Below, piece after piece: positions 11,061 through 22,948 of a stretch of 64,000 nucleotides of DNA; position 1 is the stretch's first letter, and the number at the start of each line of letters is the position of its first letter. The notes beneath the pieces are model-generated. The model saw nothing but the letters and a program-made list of their open reading frames with translations. It did no database searches and was not told where the DNA came from. The stretch covers positions 37,627,920 through 37,691,919 of the forward strand of contig OW386285.2 of NCBI GenBank assembly GCA_936432065.2. The letters are read 5' to 3'. This DNA comes from Rutpela maculata (taxonomy: Eukaryota > Arthropoda > Insecta > Coleoptera > Cerambycidae). The translations under genes were made by a program, and so were the position numbers.

Positions 11061-11118
11061 ATGAATTCCAAATGTCTCCTACTTGTAATGTTTTTCGTGA
11101 CAGCTAATTCTTGTGGTG
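11061..11118 (+). CDS. DM9 gene A exon 1: signal peptide
   Basis: Start ATG followed by MNSKCLLLVMFFVTANSCGG (last residue completed in exon 2): a Lys, a hydrophobic core and small residues before Cys, as in a cleaved signal peptide. The exon ends after one base of a codon at a consensus donor (G|GTGAGT). Joining 58 + 194 + 312 bases gives 564 bases, 187 codons plus stop. DM9 proteins (DUF3421) are small secreted or cytosolic proteins in insects and molluscs; some bind sugars such as mannose and some respond to parasites. The gene structure, one exon per signal peptide or DM9 repeat, repeats exactly in gene D (49315). Intron 1 is about 7.6 kb and full of transposons. The transcript has not been seen; the gene model rests on splice sites, phase and homology between copies. 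Confidence 0.8.
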
Positions 11119-11776
11119 GTGAGTAGTTTTATTCGTAGATTATTCATATAAGTGTGTTATATATTTTGTCCTTCTCGACCGATGATTAAAATATTTAATT
11201 AATGTCTCAGGTTTTTTCGATTATTCAAATGGGGTAAAATATTATTCTTTTAACATTTCGATTCACTACATCATCACAAGAGATAAATTATTTTAAAACG
11301 AAAATACTCTATAGTAATACATAATACAGGAGGTATTTGGATTGAGTGGATTTAAGCAAAAACATTTTATTTTTTGTAATTCAGTTACTGTTATTATTAA
11401 TTCTTTTGTTATTGGGAGAAAGGTATAAATATACCATACAGATAACATTTGAAATTATATAAATGACTTACCTGTAATGAAGTTCAATCCCAACTGAATG
11501 AGATTGCTCAGATACGAATGGATCCCATGTTTCTGTAGTTGAAATGTAATAGGACATTAAAAATAAAGGATAGAGTGAGGTCTTGCAATGTTCGACAACA
11601 ATTTTCTTTTCTGAACTATCCTATTATTATTTATTTACTGCTGCTTAGGGTAAGTCTATAAATTATAGACATAACAATGAAAACAATCGAACTGCATATT
11701 ACTTATATGTGCAGATGTATTTATCGGGTATTGTATATAATTTATTATTTGTGGCATATTCATGATTTCTTATATA
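11119..11776 (+). other. Start of intron 1, no features
   Basis: AT-rich intronic DNA with no recognised element before the composite foldback element. Confidence 0.5.
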
Positions 11777-11994
11777 CCGGGTGTCAATGAGATCACTTTC
11801 CAGCCGCCGCACCATATCTGTATTTTTTAAAGGATCTAGATGAAACTAAGCATGTCTCACATGTTACCAAAACGACATTTTTTTATTCATCTGACAAGTT
11901 TCACCTACGTTTGATTTTAAACAGAATAAACCGTATATTTTTGTAGTTTTGGAACCTTAGTGTGAAAGTAATATATTTTCATATAATATCAAAA

Positions 11995-12164
11995 GTGATA
12001 TAATTTTGTCGGAAAAATTTAGTGATTATTAAGAGAGTTTTTATTGACATTGATGGATAAAAATAACGAGCCGTCAGGCTTTTGTCAATGCCAAGAGCGA
12101 AATTGCCAAAGCAACAAACTCAAGTAAAATAATCATTAAATTTTGCTAAACGAAATTATATCAC
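11995..12164. repeat. Short palindromic MITE-like insert
   Basis: GTGATATAATTTTGTCGGAA at the left is mirrored by an AACGAAATTATATCAC end at the right, with a mirrored AGTGATTATT/AATAATCATT block inside. About 170 bp and non-coding. Confidence 0.6.
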
Positions 12165-13559
12165 GAATGGTATTCGTCATGACTATTTCATGAATATAAA
12201 TTTAGGCAAAGGAAAACAAATTTATTGGATATAGGAAGTGAATTTAAAGAAATAAATAAATAAATCATCAAATCTTGAACATTTGGAGCCGTTATTCTCG
12301 CACATTTTTTACAACTGACGTGAACTGACGTTTGCAAAAATTATTGTAATGACGAATCAGTTACTATGTTTTCAAAAAACAAAGGAAAATTTGCCGCTGA
12401 AAAACAGGTTGGTTGCTTCATTCTGGCTTTCTATTGGTTGAGCAACCCTGGCGAAATTTAAAATGTTAAATTTTGTCGATGCGAAACTATTTTTTGATTA
12501 TAATGATCGATTTTGATTGGACGAAATTTATAGGAATGAAATAGTCACTTGAAAATTTTGAGTTATTTAAAAAAAAAAAATTATCAAAAAATTCAATACG
12601 TATATTTCTTCAATTATGGTTCACGGCACACCAGATTTAAAATTAAAATTGGCTGAAAATAATTCAAAATGGCGGAAAGTGAAAGGACGTCGCACATATC
12701 TTATGGAAGAATGGGTCCAACTCAATTCTATGTCTAGTTTCCGAGATACTTGTAAAATTCTGTATCTGCTTGAACTTTGAATTGATAGGGTATTAGAGGT
12801 CAAAAGAGTAATTTCCGAAAGTTTATCAATTAAAGTTTTTTGATCAGGAACCATATTGACCAGATTGACCATGACCACACTTTATGATTGTCCATACTTT
12901 ATGTAAAAAATTGTTAGCCAATTTCATCCATAATTTGTCACTTGTTAGTTTATATAGATTTCCCGTCGCCTGCGCCAACATTTTTCAAAACTACATTTTT
13001 TTCTAGGCTATTTTTATTAAAACAACAAATATTTTTAGTGCAAAATATTATAAAGAGCTATTAGAATGTATCACAATATAAAATGTATGAAAAAAATAAT
13101 GAATTCGAAAATTTTTTAATTGTATAAAAGGTCATTCTTGTACATTTCTTGAGCTATATCTCGGAAACTAGATATAGGCTCTAGTACCACAGGTCGCTTT
13201 GCCTTTGTAGCAGTCGAATGTTTCTCTAGCCATAAGTAGATCCTAATTTGTTCGATACTTGACTAACATTTGATTCAAATCGGAAACAAAATAAAAAATT
13301 TATAAGGGTGTCTTCATTTTAAGTGAGTCATACTGAATATTTAAGGAAATGTGTAGATTTCGACAAAATATTACGTTAGTAAATACATCGAGTATTGTAA
13401 AATAAAGATTATTTTGTGACTGTAATTTATTAGCAGACCACGGTAAACCGGTTTGATAGAAAAATTTCAGATACCTAATTAATTAATTTATTAATTATCG
13501 ATTTTCGCTAGCGAATATCTCGGAAATTATAACAAATAGGAAGGAAGTAAATAAACATT
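12165..13559. other. Non-coding interior of the composite element
   Basis: AT-rich with no credible gene. The part near 13140-13330 is similar, in inverted orientation, to 56610-56820 inside the hAT remnant (shared blocks around TAGTACCACAGGTCGCTTTG and AAGTAGATCCTAATT). It therefore holds another dispersed repeat. Confidence 0.5.
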
Positions 13560-15600
13560 CTTGTGGGAAAGAGTGACCCCAAAAATCACCCATTTTCTAG
13601 CCCTCGAATTTTGTTTCAAACTAAGTGCTAAATTATTGTTAATAATGAGAACATCCTGAATACAAAATTTCAAGATGAGCATGTGTTTGGATTTTGAGGA
13701 ATGAGGGATTGAAGGTGTGATATGCCTGATGCTATCAAAAAATACACAGCCTCACAAAAAATGAATACTCATCAGCTATGGCAGAGCAATCAAGATATTC
13801 TTAGTATTTTTTGACGCAGAATTCATATCTAATATCGACGAATGAACAGAAATATAGTATAAGTCTATTGGCTGAATGTATGAACGAAGATGTTGACTAG
13901 GGCTTACACAAAGTAATTGGGACATACCCTTAAGAGGGTGAAAACTACCCCAATATTATACAAAACTGCATAAAAGCTCCCATAACTGGCGAAAAAGCTT
14001 GAACCCTCTAAGCTTTATTAATAGGAATGAACCATAAATCTGTTACGACTTAGCATACGAAAACAATCCATTATAGGAACTACCCCTCATCTTAAATTAT
14101 GAACTTGAGTCAGGGGAGAAATAGTGAATGTACCAGATATCGCAATTTTATTGCAGTAAGTATGAATGTGGGACGATAACTAAATTTTTTGTAACTATAA
14201 CACACCTACGATGGGAGAACGGGACGAAAACTTATTGGTGGGCCTTCACCCCCTGACCCCCGTCGGGATCATTTGGGGGATGAAAACGTATCAAGAGGCC
14301 CTGATATAAGAGAAAAACACTCTTGGAAACCGCTACATGTATTTCTTTATGTAATGCAGCGATTACGAGATTGCTCTGGTATTCATCCCTTCGCACCCTT
14401 ACCCCCTCAAAAAATCCAATTGCGGGTTAAAAACGGACCTATAGACTAAGGCGACCTTTCAGAATTTTTTCCATACAATATAATGATTGTAAAATTACTC
14501 AGATTTCCACCCTCTAACCTCTGTGAATTTCTCTAGAGCGATGAGAAAGTATCACGAGGCCATGACATTCCTAAAGAGCACTCTTGAAAACCCTTGCTAC
14601 AGGATTTTCGCTTATGTCATACAGCGATTGCGATGTCTCTGATATTCACCCTTTCGTACCCCCACCTTCTTAAAAAATTTACTTGAAGTTTGAAAACAGA
14701 CCATTAGGACATTAATTTTATGGATAGCGCCCTTTATTATCCTTGTGACAGAATTTACTTTAATGTAATATTCTCATCGCGAGATCGCTTACATAAATGT
14801 GCGTTGTTTTCTCACCCCTTCATAAGTGTTTAAAAAATCTATTGTAGGAATATTGGTTATCGTTCCAGATCCAGACACACTGCAATCAGAATGCAGTATC
14901 TGGTACATTCACTATCTTCTCCGTGATTCAAGTTCATAATTCAAGATGAGGGGTAGTTTTGCACCTATGATGGGTTGTTTTCGTGAAATAGGTCATAACA
15001 GTTTTATGGTTCATTCCTATTAATAAAGTTTAGAAGGTTTAAGCTTTTTCGCCAGTTATTGGAGCTTATATGCAGTTTTGTATAATATTGGGGTAGTTTT
15101 CAGCCTCTTGAGAGTTGTCTCAATGGTTGTCTTTTAAGGGTGTCTCAATTACTTTGTGTAGCCCTAATCAACATCTTCGTTTATGCAATGAGCCAACAGA
15201 CTAATACTATATTTCTCTTCATGGAAGTTCTATAACTCGCATCATTTTCCCCTATTTTCATCCTTATGTAGGGGATGTTTTTGGCCCTTCTGAATTAATC
15301 GATGGATATACGGATTCGTTGATATTAGATATAAAAGCTGCGTCAAAAAATATTAAGAATATCTTGATTGTTCTGCCATAGCTGATGAGTATTCATTTTT
15401 TGTGGGGCTGTGTATTTTTTGATAGCATCACGGATATCATAACTTCAATCCCTCATATCTCAAAAACCAAACATGCTCATTTTGAAATTTTTTATTCAGG
15501 ATGTTCTCATTATTATCAATAATTTATCACTTAGTTTGAAACAAAATTCGAGGGCTAGAATATGATCGATTTTTTACCTATTTTTGGGGTCACTCTTTAA
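13560..15600. repeat. Inner 2 kb palindrome with foldback termini
   Basis: Arms of about 600-700 bp (13560-14160 and 14880-15600) mirror each other closely. At 13744 and 15413 the arms contain ACACAGCCTCACAAAAAATG and its counterpart GTGGGGCTGTGT, the same terminal motif as the foldback elements at 7929 and 45009. So 13744-15413 may be a foldback element sitting exactly at the centre of an older palindrome. Two related blocks of about 300 bp near 14210-14500 and 14510-14800 form the loop. Confidence 0.7.
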
Positions 15601-16105
15601 TTATGTTTAATTTTTCATACTTTTCAGTACTTTTTTCTATACGATTCATCTTTTCCGAGTTATAAGCGAAGAATCGAGAAAAGGTACCTTTCCACCCCCT
15701 TCCCCCTCTGAAGCGGCAGGGCACGGGCGGGGACTTTTAGTATGTTTACCTCCTAACTACCCCCAACACATTTCTGAAGAGGAAAATTCTCCCTCCCTCC
15801 ATGTTCTCTACAGTCCCTTTTGGGCATTCATTGATTGGACTAAAAGCCGAAATCTACAAAATATTCAAAATACAGCCAATTTGACCTGAACCACTTTTCC
15901 ATAAGATATGTGCGGGGTCCTTATAAGGTCATATGCAGAATATTTTATTCCAAAAATGCAAAAACATTTCCGGTGAAACCGGTAGTCCCAGAAACTTGAC
16001 CGATAGATAATAAAATGTTGTTTTGTAACATGTGGCACATGCCTAGTTTCATCCCGATCCGTTCAAAAATAAAGAAATGGTAGCTGGAAAATGATCTCAA
16101 TCACG

Positions 16106-16455
16106 TATTTTAGATATTTCTATGATGTATTATACTTTTTTTATATAACTCTCAGTACCAATTGCTACATACATATTTAATGTCGTTAATTCTAACCACC
16201 TAATTTTGGGCATGCATCTGTCCTTTTCTGACGATCCTCCGACGCTCCAGCCCCATGGACAAGTCACCGGATGGATTTAAATTCATTTTGTTTGAAAAAG
16301 CGGCCTTTTACCCTTTATATCCAATAATTTCATTTGGAGTATATACGCCTTTGCCATTTTTTCTGTTTCACCACTTAATACTTTGCCAGCCCCAAAAACT
16401 TTTATTCTTATTGTTTTTTCTACTCTACTTAATAGTATGCCCCCAATTCCTTCAA
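16106..16455 (+). other. Intronic spacer
   Basis: No gene or element recognised. An open frame here has no known domain and no splice context linking it to the DM9 gene. Confidence 0.4.
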
Positions 16456-16592
16456 CCCAGACAGCACTCGATAGCCTTAGGACAACCACTGGCCATACTT
16501 GGAGGACGTCCTAAACTGGGTTATTCCCAATTTCGGACCTCCTGTGGATATCCTTTTGGTGCAAATCAAGTTTACTCATGGATGTCTTCAAT

Positions 16593-16750
16593 GGGATAGC
16601 CCATGGTCGTCCATAGGAAGAAAAAGGGACCAATTTGGGTTAAAATCGGAATAACCTATAGATGTCCACAATGGGGTAGCCCGTGGTTGTCCATAAGAAG
16701 AAAAAGGGACCAATTTAGGTTAGAATCTGGACAACCACAGACACCTACAC
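16593..16750. repeat. Tandem repeat, about 80 bp unit
   Basis: Two adjacent copies of a unit with GGTAGCCCGTGG-like and GAAGAAAAAGGGACCAATTT blocks. Confidence 0.75.
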
Positions 16751-17036
16751 ATAGTTGCATCTGGTTACCCATAGTATCTGCACAGGATCAAAATTGATCT
16801 TGTGTAAAATAGTGATATTAATGTAGACAATTTAAAATTTGCGGTATACTCACCCTCCTTGCGTAATAAATAAATCTCATATTGTAAAAAAATTAACTCC
16901 CGATATGTGCATTTCCTGCGTAGTGGATAGATTACACAACCTGTAGTTTCAGGCTTACTAGGTGAATATCGTAACAGTAATTTGCATGAATTATTGAAAC
17001 AAGCGCTAAGAACGAGCTAGCTAATATCCCAATGTT

Positions 17037-17612
17037 GGCTGTTATTAGGACCATATGTTGTAAGTAATGTCTTCCGTCAATAAAATTCATTCGTCACAAT
17101 GAAAATATAATGCAAACATAAACTAAATAAGAAAATTCTCATTTGTACTTTAGGTGAATTTATCAATTATCATGAACTAGGAACCTACATTAGCCCAACA
17201 AGTTGACCTATGGATGGCCCTAGAGATAGCCTTTGGTTATCCTAATATAGGTTTTAAATAGCCCTAAAAAGGCTATCCTATAGATAGTCATGTAGGTTAT
17301 CCAATGGATATCCCTATTCTGGCTGTTAGTAGGACCATATTCTATAAGTAATGTCTTCCGTCAATAAAATGCATTCGTCAGAATGAAAATATAATGCAAA
17401 TAGAAACTAAATTAAAAAAATCTCATTTGTACCTTAGGTGAATTTATCAATTATCATGAATTTGGGACCTACATTAGCCCAAAATGTTGACCATGGATAG
17501 CCCTAGGGATAGCCTTTGGTTATCCCTATATAGGTTTTAAATAGGACATCGATAACCCTAAAGGCTATCCTATAGATAATCATGTAGGTTATCCAATGGA
17601 TATCCCTATTTT
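17037..17612. repeat. Tandem duplication, about 290 bp unit
   Basis: The block beginning GGCTGTTATTAGGACCATAT recurs at 17321 and its start recurs again at 17613. Both full units contain ATGTCTTCCGTCAATAAAAT and ATCAATTATCATGAA blocks. Confidence 0.8.
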
Positions 17613-17723
17613 GGCTGTTTTTAGGACCAGTGGACTTCCTATCGACATCCCAAATGAACAATCCATTTATCGGATATTCGGGATCATTTTAGGATATCCC
17701 GTGGTCATCCTGTGCTGTGTGGG

Positions 17724-18191
17724 AAGTGTTGCGAAGCGACTAAAGGCGCAATTTAGAATTTTAACTTTTGGTACCCCACGCTCTGCGAACGTGTAAAAGT
17801 CCCTTCGTGCTATTTTTCGGCGCTGATTCCTGAAATATAGTTAGTTGAGCTCTAAAATGTCCTTTTTGATTAATTTTTCCTCAGTCGATTTTTTACTATT
17901 TTTCGACTTAGATCGATTCTCTGACATGAGAGGTTCTACAACACCACAAGATTTTCTTTTGTGGGTTATTTCTACCTGTTTATTTACGAAGTTCACTATA
18001 TGTAAATTATTACTATTAGGTATATATTTTACAATTCCAATTTTAGTTGATTTTGAACAAAACTTTTGATATTATTTTTATACTATATATTTTTTATACT
18101 ATATTTTTTTCTCTATTTGTAATTACTACTTACCTTATGTACTTACCTTATGTACAATAATACTAGCCGCGAACACTATCACTTAACTTTA
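17724..18191 (+). other. Intronic spacer
   Basis: AT-rich sequence with no recognised gene or element. Confidence 0.4.
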
Positions 18192-18199
18192 CCTATTTT

Positions 18200-18586
18200 C
18201 AGAGATGGGTCGAGGAAACTTTCCATATTTGATAAAAGTTTGTAAAAGTCATGTAAATAATAAAATTGTATGCACTTATTTAGTATTACAATAAAGCTTG
18301 CATCATCACGAATAAGATTTCACTATAAAATAGCCTATCAATATACTCAATGGAAAGTTAGAAGGAAAGCTTCCTGGAAACTTTCCGTTTTGAAAACTCC
18401 GAAAGTTTCCGGGAAGTTTTCCTTCGAACTTTCCATTAGGTATATTTGTAGCCTATTTTATGATGAAAGCTGATTCGTGATGATGCAAGCTTCATTTTGA
18501 TGCCAAATAAGTGTGTAAAATTATATTATTTATATGACTTTTACAGACTTTTATCAAATATGGAATGTTTCCTCGACCCATCTCTG
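18200..18586. mobile_element. hAT-type palindromic MITE with 8-bp TSD
   Basis: The left end CAGAGATGGGTCGAGGAAAC is mirrored at the right (GTTTCCTCGACCCATCTCTG). Identical 8-bp duplications, CCTATTTT, flank it at 18192-18199 and 18587-18594, the length expected for hAT. The arms continue inward and meet around GAAAGTTTCCGGGAAG. 387 bp, non-coding, 85 bp before DM9 exon 2. Confidence 0.92.
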
Positions 18587-18671
18587 CCTATTTTGTATAA
18601 GTATAGTCGAGACGGAGCTCGCACCTTATTATAAATTTATTCCATTTATATGTATTTTCTTGTTTGTATAG

Positions 18672-18865
18672 ATTTTTATTGGAGAGACTATGATGGAAGA
18701 ATACCATGGGATGCTGTACCGGCAGGAAAAAATTCAAAGGGATTGTCATATATAGGACAAGGTTATGTCCACAACTACGGTATATTATTAGGAACAATTT
18801 TTCCTGGACAAATGGAAATAGCCATTCCATGTTACGGCGTTAAAAGAGTAAATGTTATAATAAAG
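18672..18865 (+). CDS. DM9 gene A exon 2: first DM9 repeat
   Basis: The acceptor TATAG is followed by ATTTTTATTGG, which joins the last base of exon 1 to give DFYWRDYDGRIPWDAVPAG. A YIGQGYVHNYGILLGTIFPG block and an IPCYGVK block follow. The pattern of Trp-Asp-Gly-Ile-Pro, then YIG, then PGK-like and CYG is the DM9 (DUF3421) repeat. The exon is 194 bases and ends in phase 0 at the donor AAG|GTTAG. Exon 2 of gene D (51979) has the same length and phase and nearly the same protein sequence. Confidence 0.87.
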
Positions 18866-19255
18866 GTTAGTAGAAAACAAGAAAATAATATGTCAAATGA
18901 ATCGTTACATTAAAAAATATTTTTATAACATCTCATTTAGTGTTTCTCACGGAAGTCTGTATTACAAAATATTAATTATATTAACTTTGTAAATTTATGT
19001 ATCCTCAACCGTTTCACTGACGTTAAAGGAAATATTAGCCTTTCACTTAAGCTATTAAAATACGCATTTCCCGAAATGAATGTTCAAAGGAGAATGTGAA
19101 AATAACAATGGATGCAACAACTAGAATACTTAATGTTTTTTTTTTATGATATTCCTCATTAATTGGCTGCCTTTGTCTCGGGAAGATATTTTGAAAGTGT
19201 AGAGTTCTGCATGCATAGAAATTCTTTTAATTTTTTTTGTTTTCATCTACATATA
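18866..19255 (+). other. Start of intron 2, no features
   Basis: AT-rich intronic DNA with no recognised element. Confidence 0.5.
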
Positions 19256-20225
19256 CAGGGTGTTTCACGAGGAAACTTATTCTGATAGAGGATACCGAGG
19301 GTAATCTTAATCATCCATAGAAAAAGTTAGTTGCGTCCTCGTTGCTGAAATATGTATTTCTGCCAAAAAAAATTTTTGTTATTTTGCAAAGAATGGAATA
19401 ATAATTTCATATGGGGCACATATAATACACTAGTGATTTTGAATAAGAACATGTATCACACACAAAAAATCCAGGTCCGGACTTCAATATTAAATTCGAA
19501 AACTGCATAAAAAAGTGAACAAGATGGCTTCATTGATTTTTTTGCCACATTTTCGTCGCCTTCCAAAAAAAATTCCACTAAATAATGCAATGTGAGACTT
19601 TAGAAAATATCGATGAATGACACGCGCAAAAAATGCTCCGACTATTAAATTAAGCATTTACTTTTTTTAGCAATAACATGTTTTAATTGCCGATTTTTAT
19701 GGAGGTGGCAAAATTAATAAAAAAATAAATGTTAGAGGACATCAAGAATCTATTTCATTTCTCTCGATTATTAAAGAGTAGTAATACAGCAACATAACAT
19801 ATCTATTAACAGCAACAGTCACTGTAATAACAAAGTTGAATATCAATAATGCACATAGTAACAAGATAACAACAAAGTATCAAAGAATGATTGTACCAAA
19901 AACAAATATGCAGATATTGTCATAAAATGTATTTACAATTTAGAATTATAATTATTAATTTTTATTCAAAATGTTCTCCTCAGCCTAAGTACATTTTCTA
20001 GTGCGGTTCACGAGATGACTGATTGATCTTCTTATCACATCTGAACTGTTTCTAATTTCTTTTGTGTGTTCAACAATCCTTTGAGTTAATTGATCCCTGT
20101 CATCAAAGTCCACTTTGTAGATATTCACTCTTTAAGTGATTTAAAAAATAATATACATCCGTGAAATTGGAAGACCTTGTCGGTCATACATGACGGCCTT
20201 CGCGACGAATTCATGTGTTTGGAGA
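19256..20225 (-). mobile_element. Truncated Tc1/mariner-like element with transposase C-terminus
   Basis: It starts at TA|CAGGGTGTTTCACGAGG, an end typical of TA-inserting elements. Near 19975-20220 the minus strand, in broken frame, gives the C-terminal part of an IS630/Tc1/mariner-type transposase: a PTRSSNFTDVYYFLNHLKS block, equivalent to the usual WPxRSPDLTPxDFxLWGxLK motif, then a basic helical tail. A stop replaces the expected Trp. The upstream transposase part and the second terminal repeat are missing, apparently cut off by the palindrome at 20220. Confidence 0.55.
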
Positions 20226-21700
20226 TGTATCATTTAAATGGTTGAATCCAAATCCGAAGTCAAAATTGTCAGATTGGTTCAGTTTTCATGTATAACCTCA
20301 AAAAACATCCCCAAAAGCCGGCCTTTCCTCTTTCACATTCAAATGAGTAGTTATAATTTTTTTAATATGTTTATTTCATTGTAACGTAGGTAGTAATCAG
20401 TGGAGTAATTCCAGGGTTCAATGAAAGTCAGATAGGACGTTTTCAATTTGACAAGGTTTATTCAACATAGACATCAGATCATACATATAAATACTCTGAG
20501 AAGTTAACTCCAACTCAGCAAAGTTTATTGAACGAGATAGTATTAGTATACAAACACAATCCTTGATAATATTAGTCTAAGGTACTGAACAACAACACTA
20601 TATCTAACCTGATATGAATGATAAATTATACAAACTCAAAAAGGGGGTGTTGACAATTTTGACTTTGATTAAACCTAGAAACCTTCACTATTGCCAATCG
20701 TCGAACGTATGAAGTTAGCAAATCGAAAACGTTCGAAGTAAAAGAATAAAATAAGCGATGTGAGAATCGATACGTCAACTGAAATCTCGTTTGACTGTTA
20801 ACTTTGGCGTTTAGAAATATCACCTTAGAAACCGTTTAATCTGACTTATGTCGCTTTGATAATCCACCCACAGCTGTCGCTACAACAATTAACAATCTAA
20901 TGCGTCATTTTGACAATTAATAAACATCTGTTATATCGATAACCAAATTCTTTGACATACGTTTATTTGATACTCAGTTGACGCAGCGTTAGTCACTTTG
21001 GTTCTGAAAAGTACGCGGCGTTAGGCAATTAATTAAGTTCGCAACCCTCTCGACAAATACTGATGCTTAACGTAAGAACGACCCTTGCATAGGTTAGCGG
21101 CGGTCTTGTACGTAGTAACAATAGAAAGATCAAGTTCGTCTAGGGCTAACCCTCTCACCATCTAACTCAAAGTGATTATCGAGTATATGATAGCGGCGGA
21201 TTTACTAGCTGAGACGAACAAGACGCAGTTGTACCAAGAACTCTCACCCACGGACAAGTGTCATTCGTACGCCGTGACAACTATATTTGAGGTTAGGATG
21301 TTGCGAATCTTCTAGTATTCTCTCCGGGATAAGAATGAATTTCTGAGCTCCTGCAGCGGCTTTTATAGTGGAAGGTTGCTAGGTCCGTGACGTATCATTA
21401 TTTACGTCGTTGTTATAGTTAAATTAGAACGATCTGTTCATTATGATAAACCCATTTCACTCTCGTTAGTTTGTACTATTACATTTAAGAGTAAAATTAA
21501 ATACACCGTTACATCATAATCTTATAAGCCATAGTTTTATATCACTGTAACCCCATAACTCTACAACTCCATAACACTGTGAAAGGCGAAAAACCTGCTT
21601 TTACTGGTCTTTCTTGAGGTTAGATATGAAAACCGAGCCAATGTGACAATTCTGACTTCAGATTCGGATTCAGCGGGTCAAATTACATAAAGATACATTG
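20220..21700. repeat. Foldback arms split by a solo LTR
   Basis: The arm at about 20230-20379 (AAATCCGAAGTCAAAATTGTC and CATGTATAACCTCAA) is mirrored at about 21514-21680 (GACAATTCTGACTTCAGATT). The motif GAATCCGAAGTCAGAATTGTC is also found in the tandem repeat at 47944-48412 and, weaker, in the foldback at 7929. The solo LTR at 20380 lies in the loop. Confidence 0.6.
20380..21513 (-). mobile_element. Solo LTR with 4-bp TSD
   Basis: The ends TGTAACG and CGTTACA form a perfect 7-bp inverted repeat starting TG and ending CA. TCAT flanks both sides (20376-20379 and 21514-21517), matching Ty3/Gypsy-type integration. On the minus strand a TATAAAAGCC box lies near 21366 and an AATAAA lies near 20460, giving a U3-R-U5 order on that strand. 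No internal retrotransposon sequence is adjacent, so it is probably a product of LTR-LTR recombination. Confidence 0.7.
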
Positions 21701-21784
21701 ATGTGATCCGCCGAACAGACCACTTTATTTTTATTGAGGGTCCGGGGTGAAAAACGAGCCAATCTGAAAATTCTGACTTCGGGT

Positions 21785-22145
21785 ACTCTTATGTTTATGC
21801 GACTTAAAATGTGACTGCAATTTAAGAAATTATCAAGTATTTTGTAACAAACAATTATCATGCATCTTTTCCTTCTTGTTTCCAGACTTATAGTGCTGAA
21901 TTTGTTCCGTAAAGCTGCTGTCCGTATAAAATTATAATCCGGATATAATCCATATTTCCTTAAGTACAAATTTCTCAGCATTTTGTTTTATACTTTTTCT
22001 ATGGTGTAATTATACTAGAAGTAAGAGGGGTGCCATATTACGCATGCATATTCCAGAATTGGTCTTACTAAACTATTATACAATTTTGATATTGTGGTCA
22101 TATTTTTAAATTTACTAGACTGCCTGAATACAAAACTTAATACAC
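21785..22145 (-). pseudogene. LINE C-terminal fragment, copy 1
   Basis: Minus-strand frames read as the C-terminal thumb of a LINE reverse transcriptase: LVRPILEYACVIWHPSYF, then RNLYLRKYGLYPDYNFIRT and LETRRKR. The frame is interrupted. The same fragment recurs at 29010-29345, so it was present before the local tandem duplication. Confidence 0.65.
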
Positions 22146-22282
22146 GTAACGCTTAAAATTACTTACTTGTGGTTGTATAGGTGGTTATATAGGTAAAAAT
22201 ACTAATATAATATAACTTACTCATTTACATATATATAATTAAGAACAATGTTAAAAACTATATTAGTTAGTGTGTTAATATG

Positions 22283-22948
22283 TCAACGACAAATTTTTAA
22301 AAATTTTTATTGTTCAAATAGGTTTAGAATGTCACGAAACGTCGAGATTTTAAGTTTGAGCGAAAAAAAAATTCTGTCTGTCGGTCTGTCTGTAACTTTT
22401 TTTGTGCGCACGTTTACTCTGGAACCGTTTGAGATATTGACTTGAAATTTGGCACACATATGTACTTTAACGAGATCTAGAACTAGATTATATTTTCATC
22501 TTGTTCCGTCGAAGGGTTGGGGGGTAAATTGGAGTAAACTTGGGGAAAATAGGTAAATCAAGCAGGTAAGAGACCATAAAATTGGTATTTAGTATATATA
22601 AGAGAAGCTGAGGTCTCAAAAAAAATTTTGGCATTAGCCACCCTCATTACCACCCCCACCCCATTATTAAAGGGGACGAAAAAAAATTGTGATTTAGGGT
22701 GTGTACAAGAACCAGAAACCTCAAAATGTTTTTTACTTCATCCACCCCCACTACCACCCCCTATCACCACCCCCACCCCGCTACCGATGTGGGGTATCGT
22801 TTTATGGTTTTGTGGGGTAGAGGATTTCAAATATTATTTTATTAATGTTCCATAAACAATTATTTCCACATACAAAATTTTTTCGTTGTGAGTGACTTAG
22901 ATAAAAAATCTGGATGTGGAAGTAGTGATTCCTTGGGCAGCGGTTTTA
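22283..22948 (+). mobile_element. Dispersed repeat family copy 1 (CTTCCAC ends, CTGT microsatellite)
   Basis: One of four copies (also 40066-40800, 50787-51445, 62238-62880). Shared landmarks in order: AAACGTCGAGATTTTAAG, a (CTGT)n tract, GTGCGCACG, TGAAATTTGGCACA, ACGAGATCTAGAACTAG, a CACCCCCACC-rich tract, TTTTTTCGTTGTGAGTGACTT and GGATGTGGAAGTAGTGATTC. The sister duplication at 29580 lacks it, which marks the insertion site. Non-coding; superfamily not known. Confidence 0.75.

Larger units (their letters stand above)
11777..16105. mobile_element. Composite 4.3 kb inverted-repeat element in intron 1
   Basis: The outer ends are inverted: left GTGTCAATGAGATCACTTTC, right TGATCTCAATCACG, and the next 150 bp (to about 11950 and from about 15960) are mirrored, including an ACATGTTAC block and a GATGAAACTA block. 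A TA dinucleotide flanks each side, consistent with TA duplication. Inside lie at least two further palindromes. No reading frame resembling a transposase was found, so it is non-autonomous or degenerate. Confidence 0.65.
16456..17723. mobile_element. Non-autonomous DNA element with CCCAnACAGCAC ends
   Basis: The left end reads CCCAGACAGCACTCGAT; the right end, complemented, reads CCCACACAGCACAGGAT. The interior is dense in short ATCC/GGAT words (GGATATCC, GGATAGCC, GGTTATCC) and has two tandem duplications (16593-16750 and 17037-17612). No coding region and no clear target-site duplication were found; the superfamily is not assigned. Confidence 0.6.

Noticed and set aside
16255..16599. 114-codon open frame in intron 1 of gene A
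   Set aside because: Hydrophobic low-complexity translation that crosses the end of the CCCAnACAGCAC element; no splice context.
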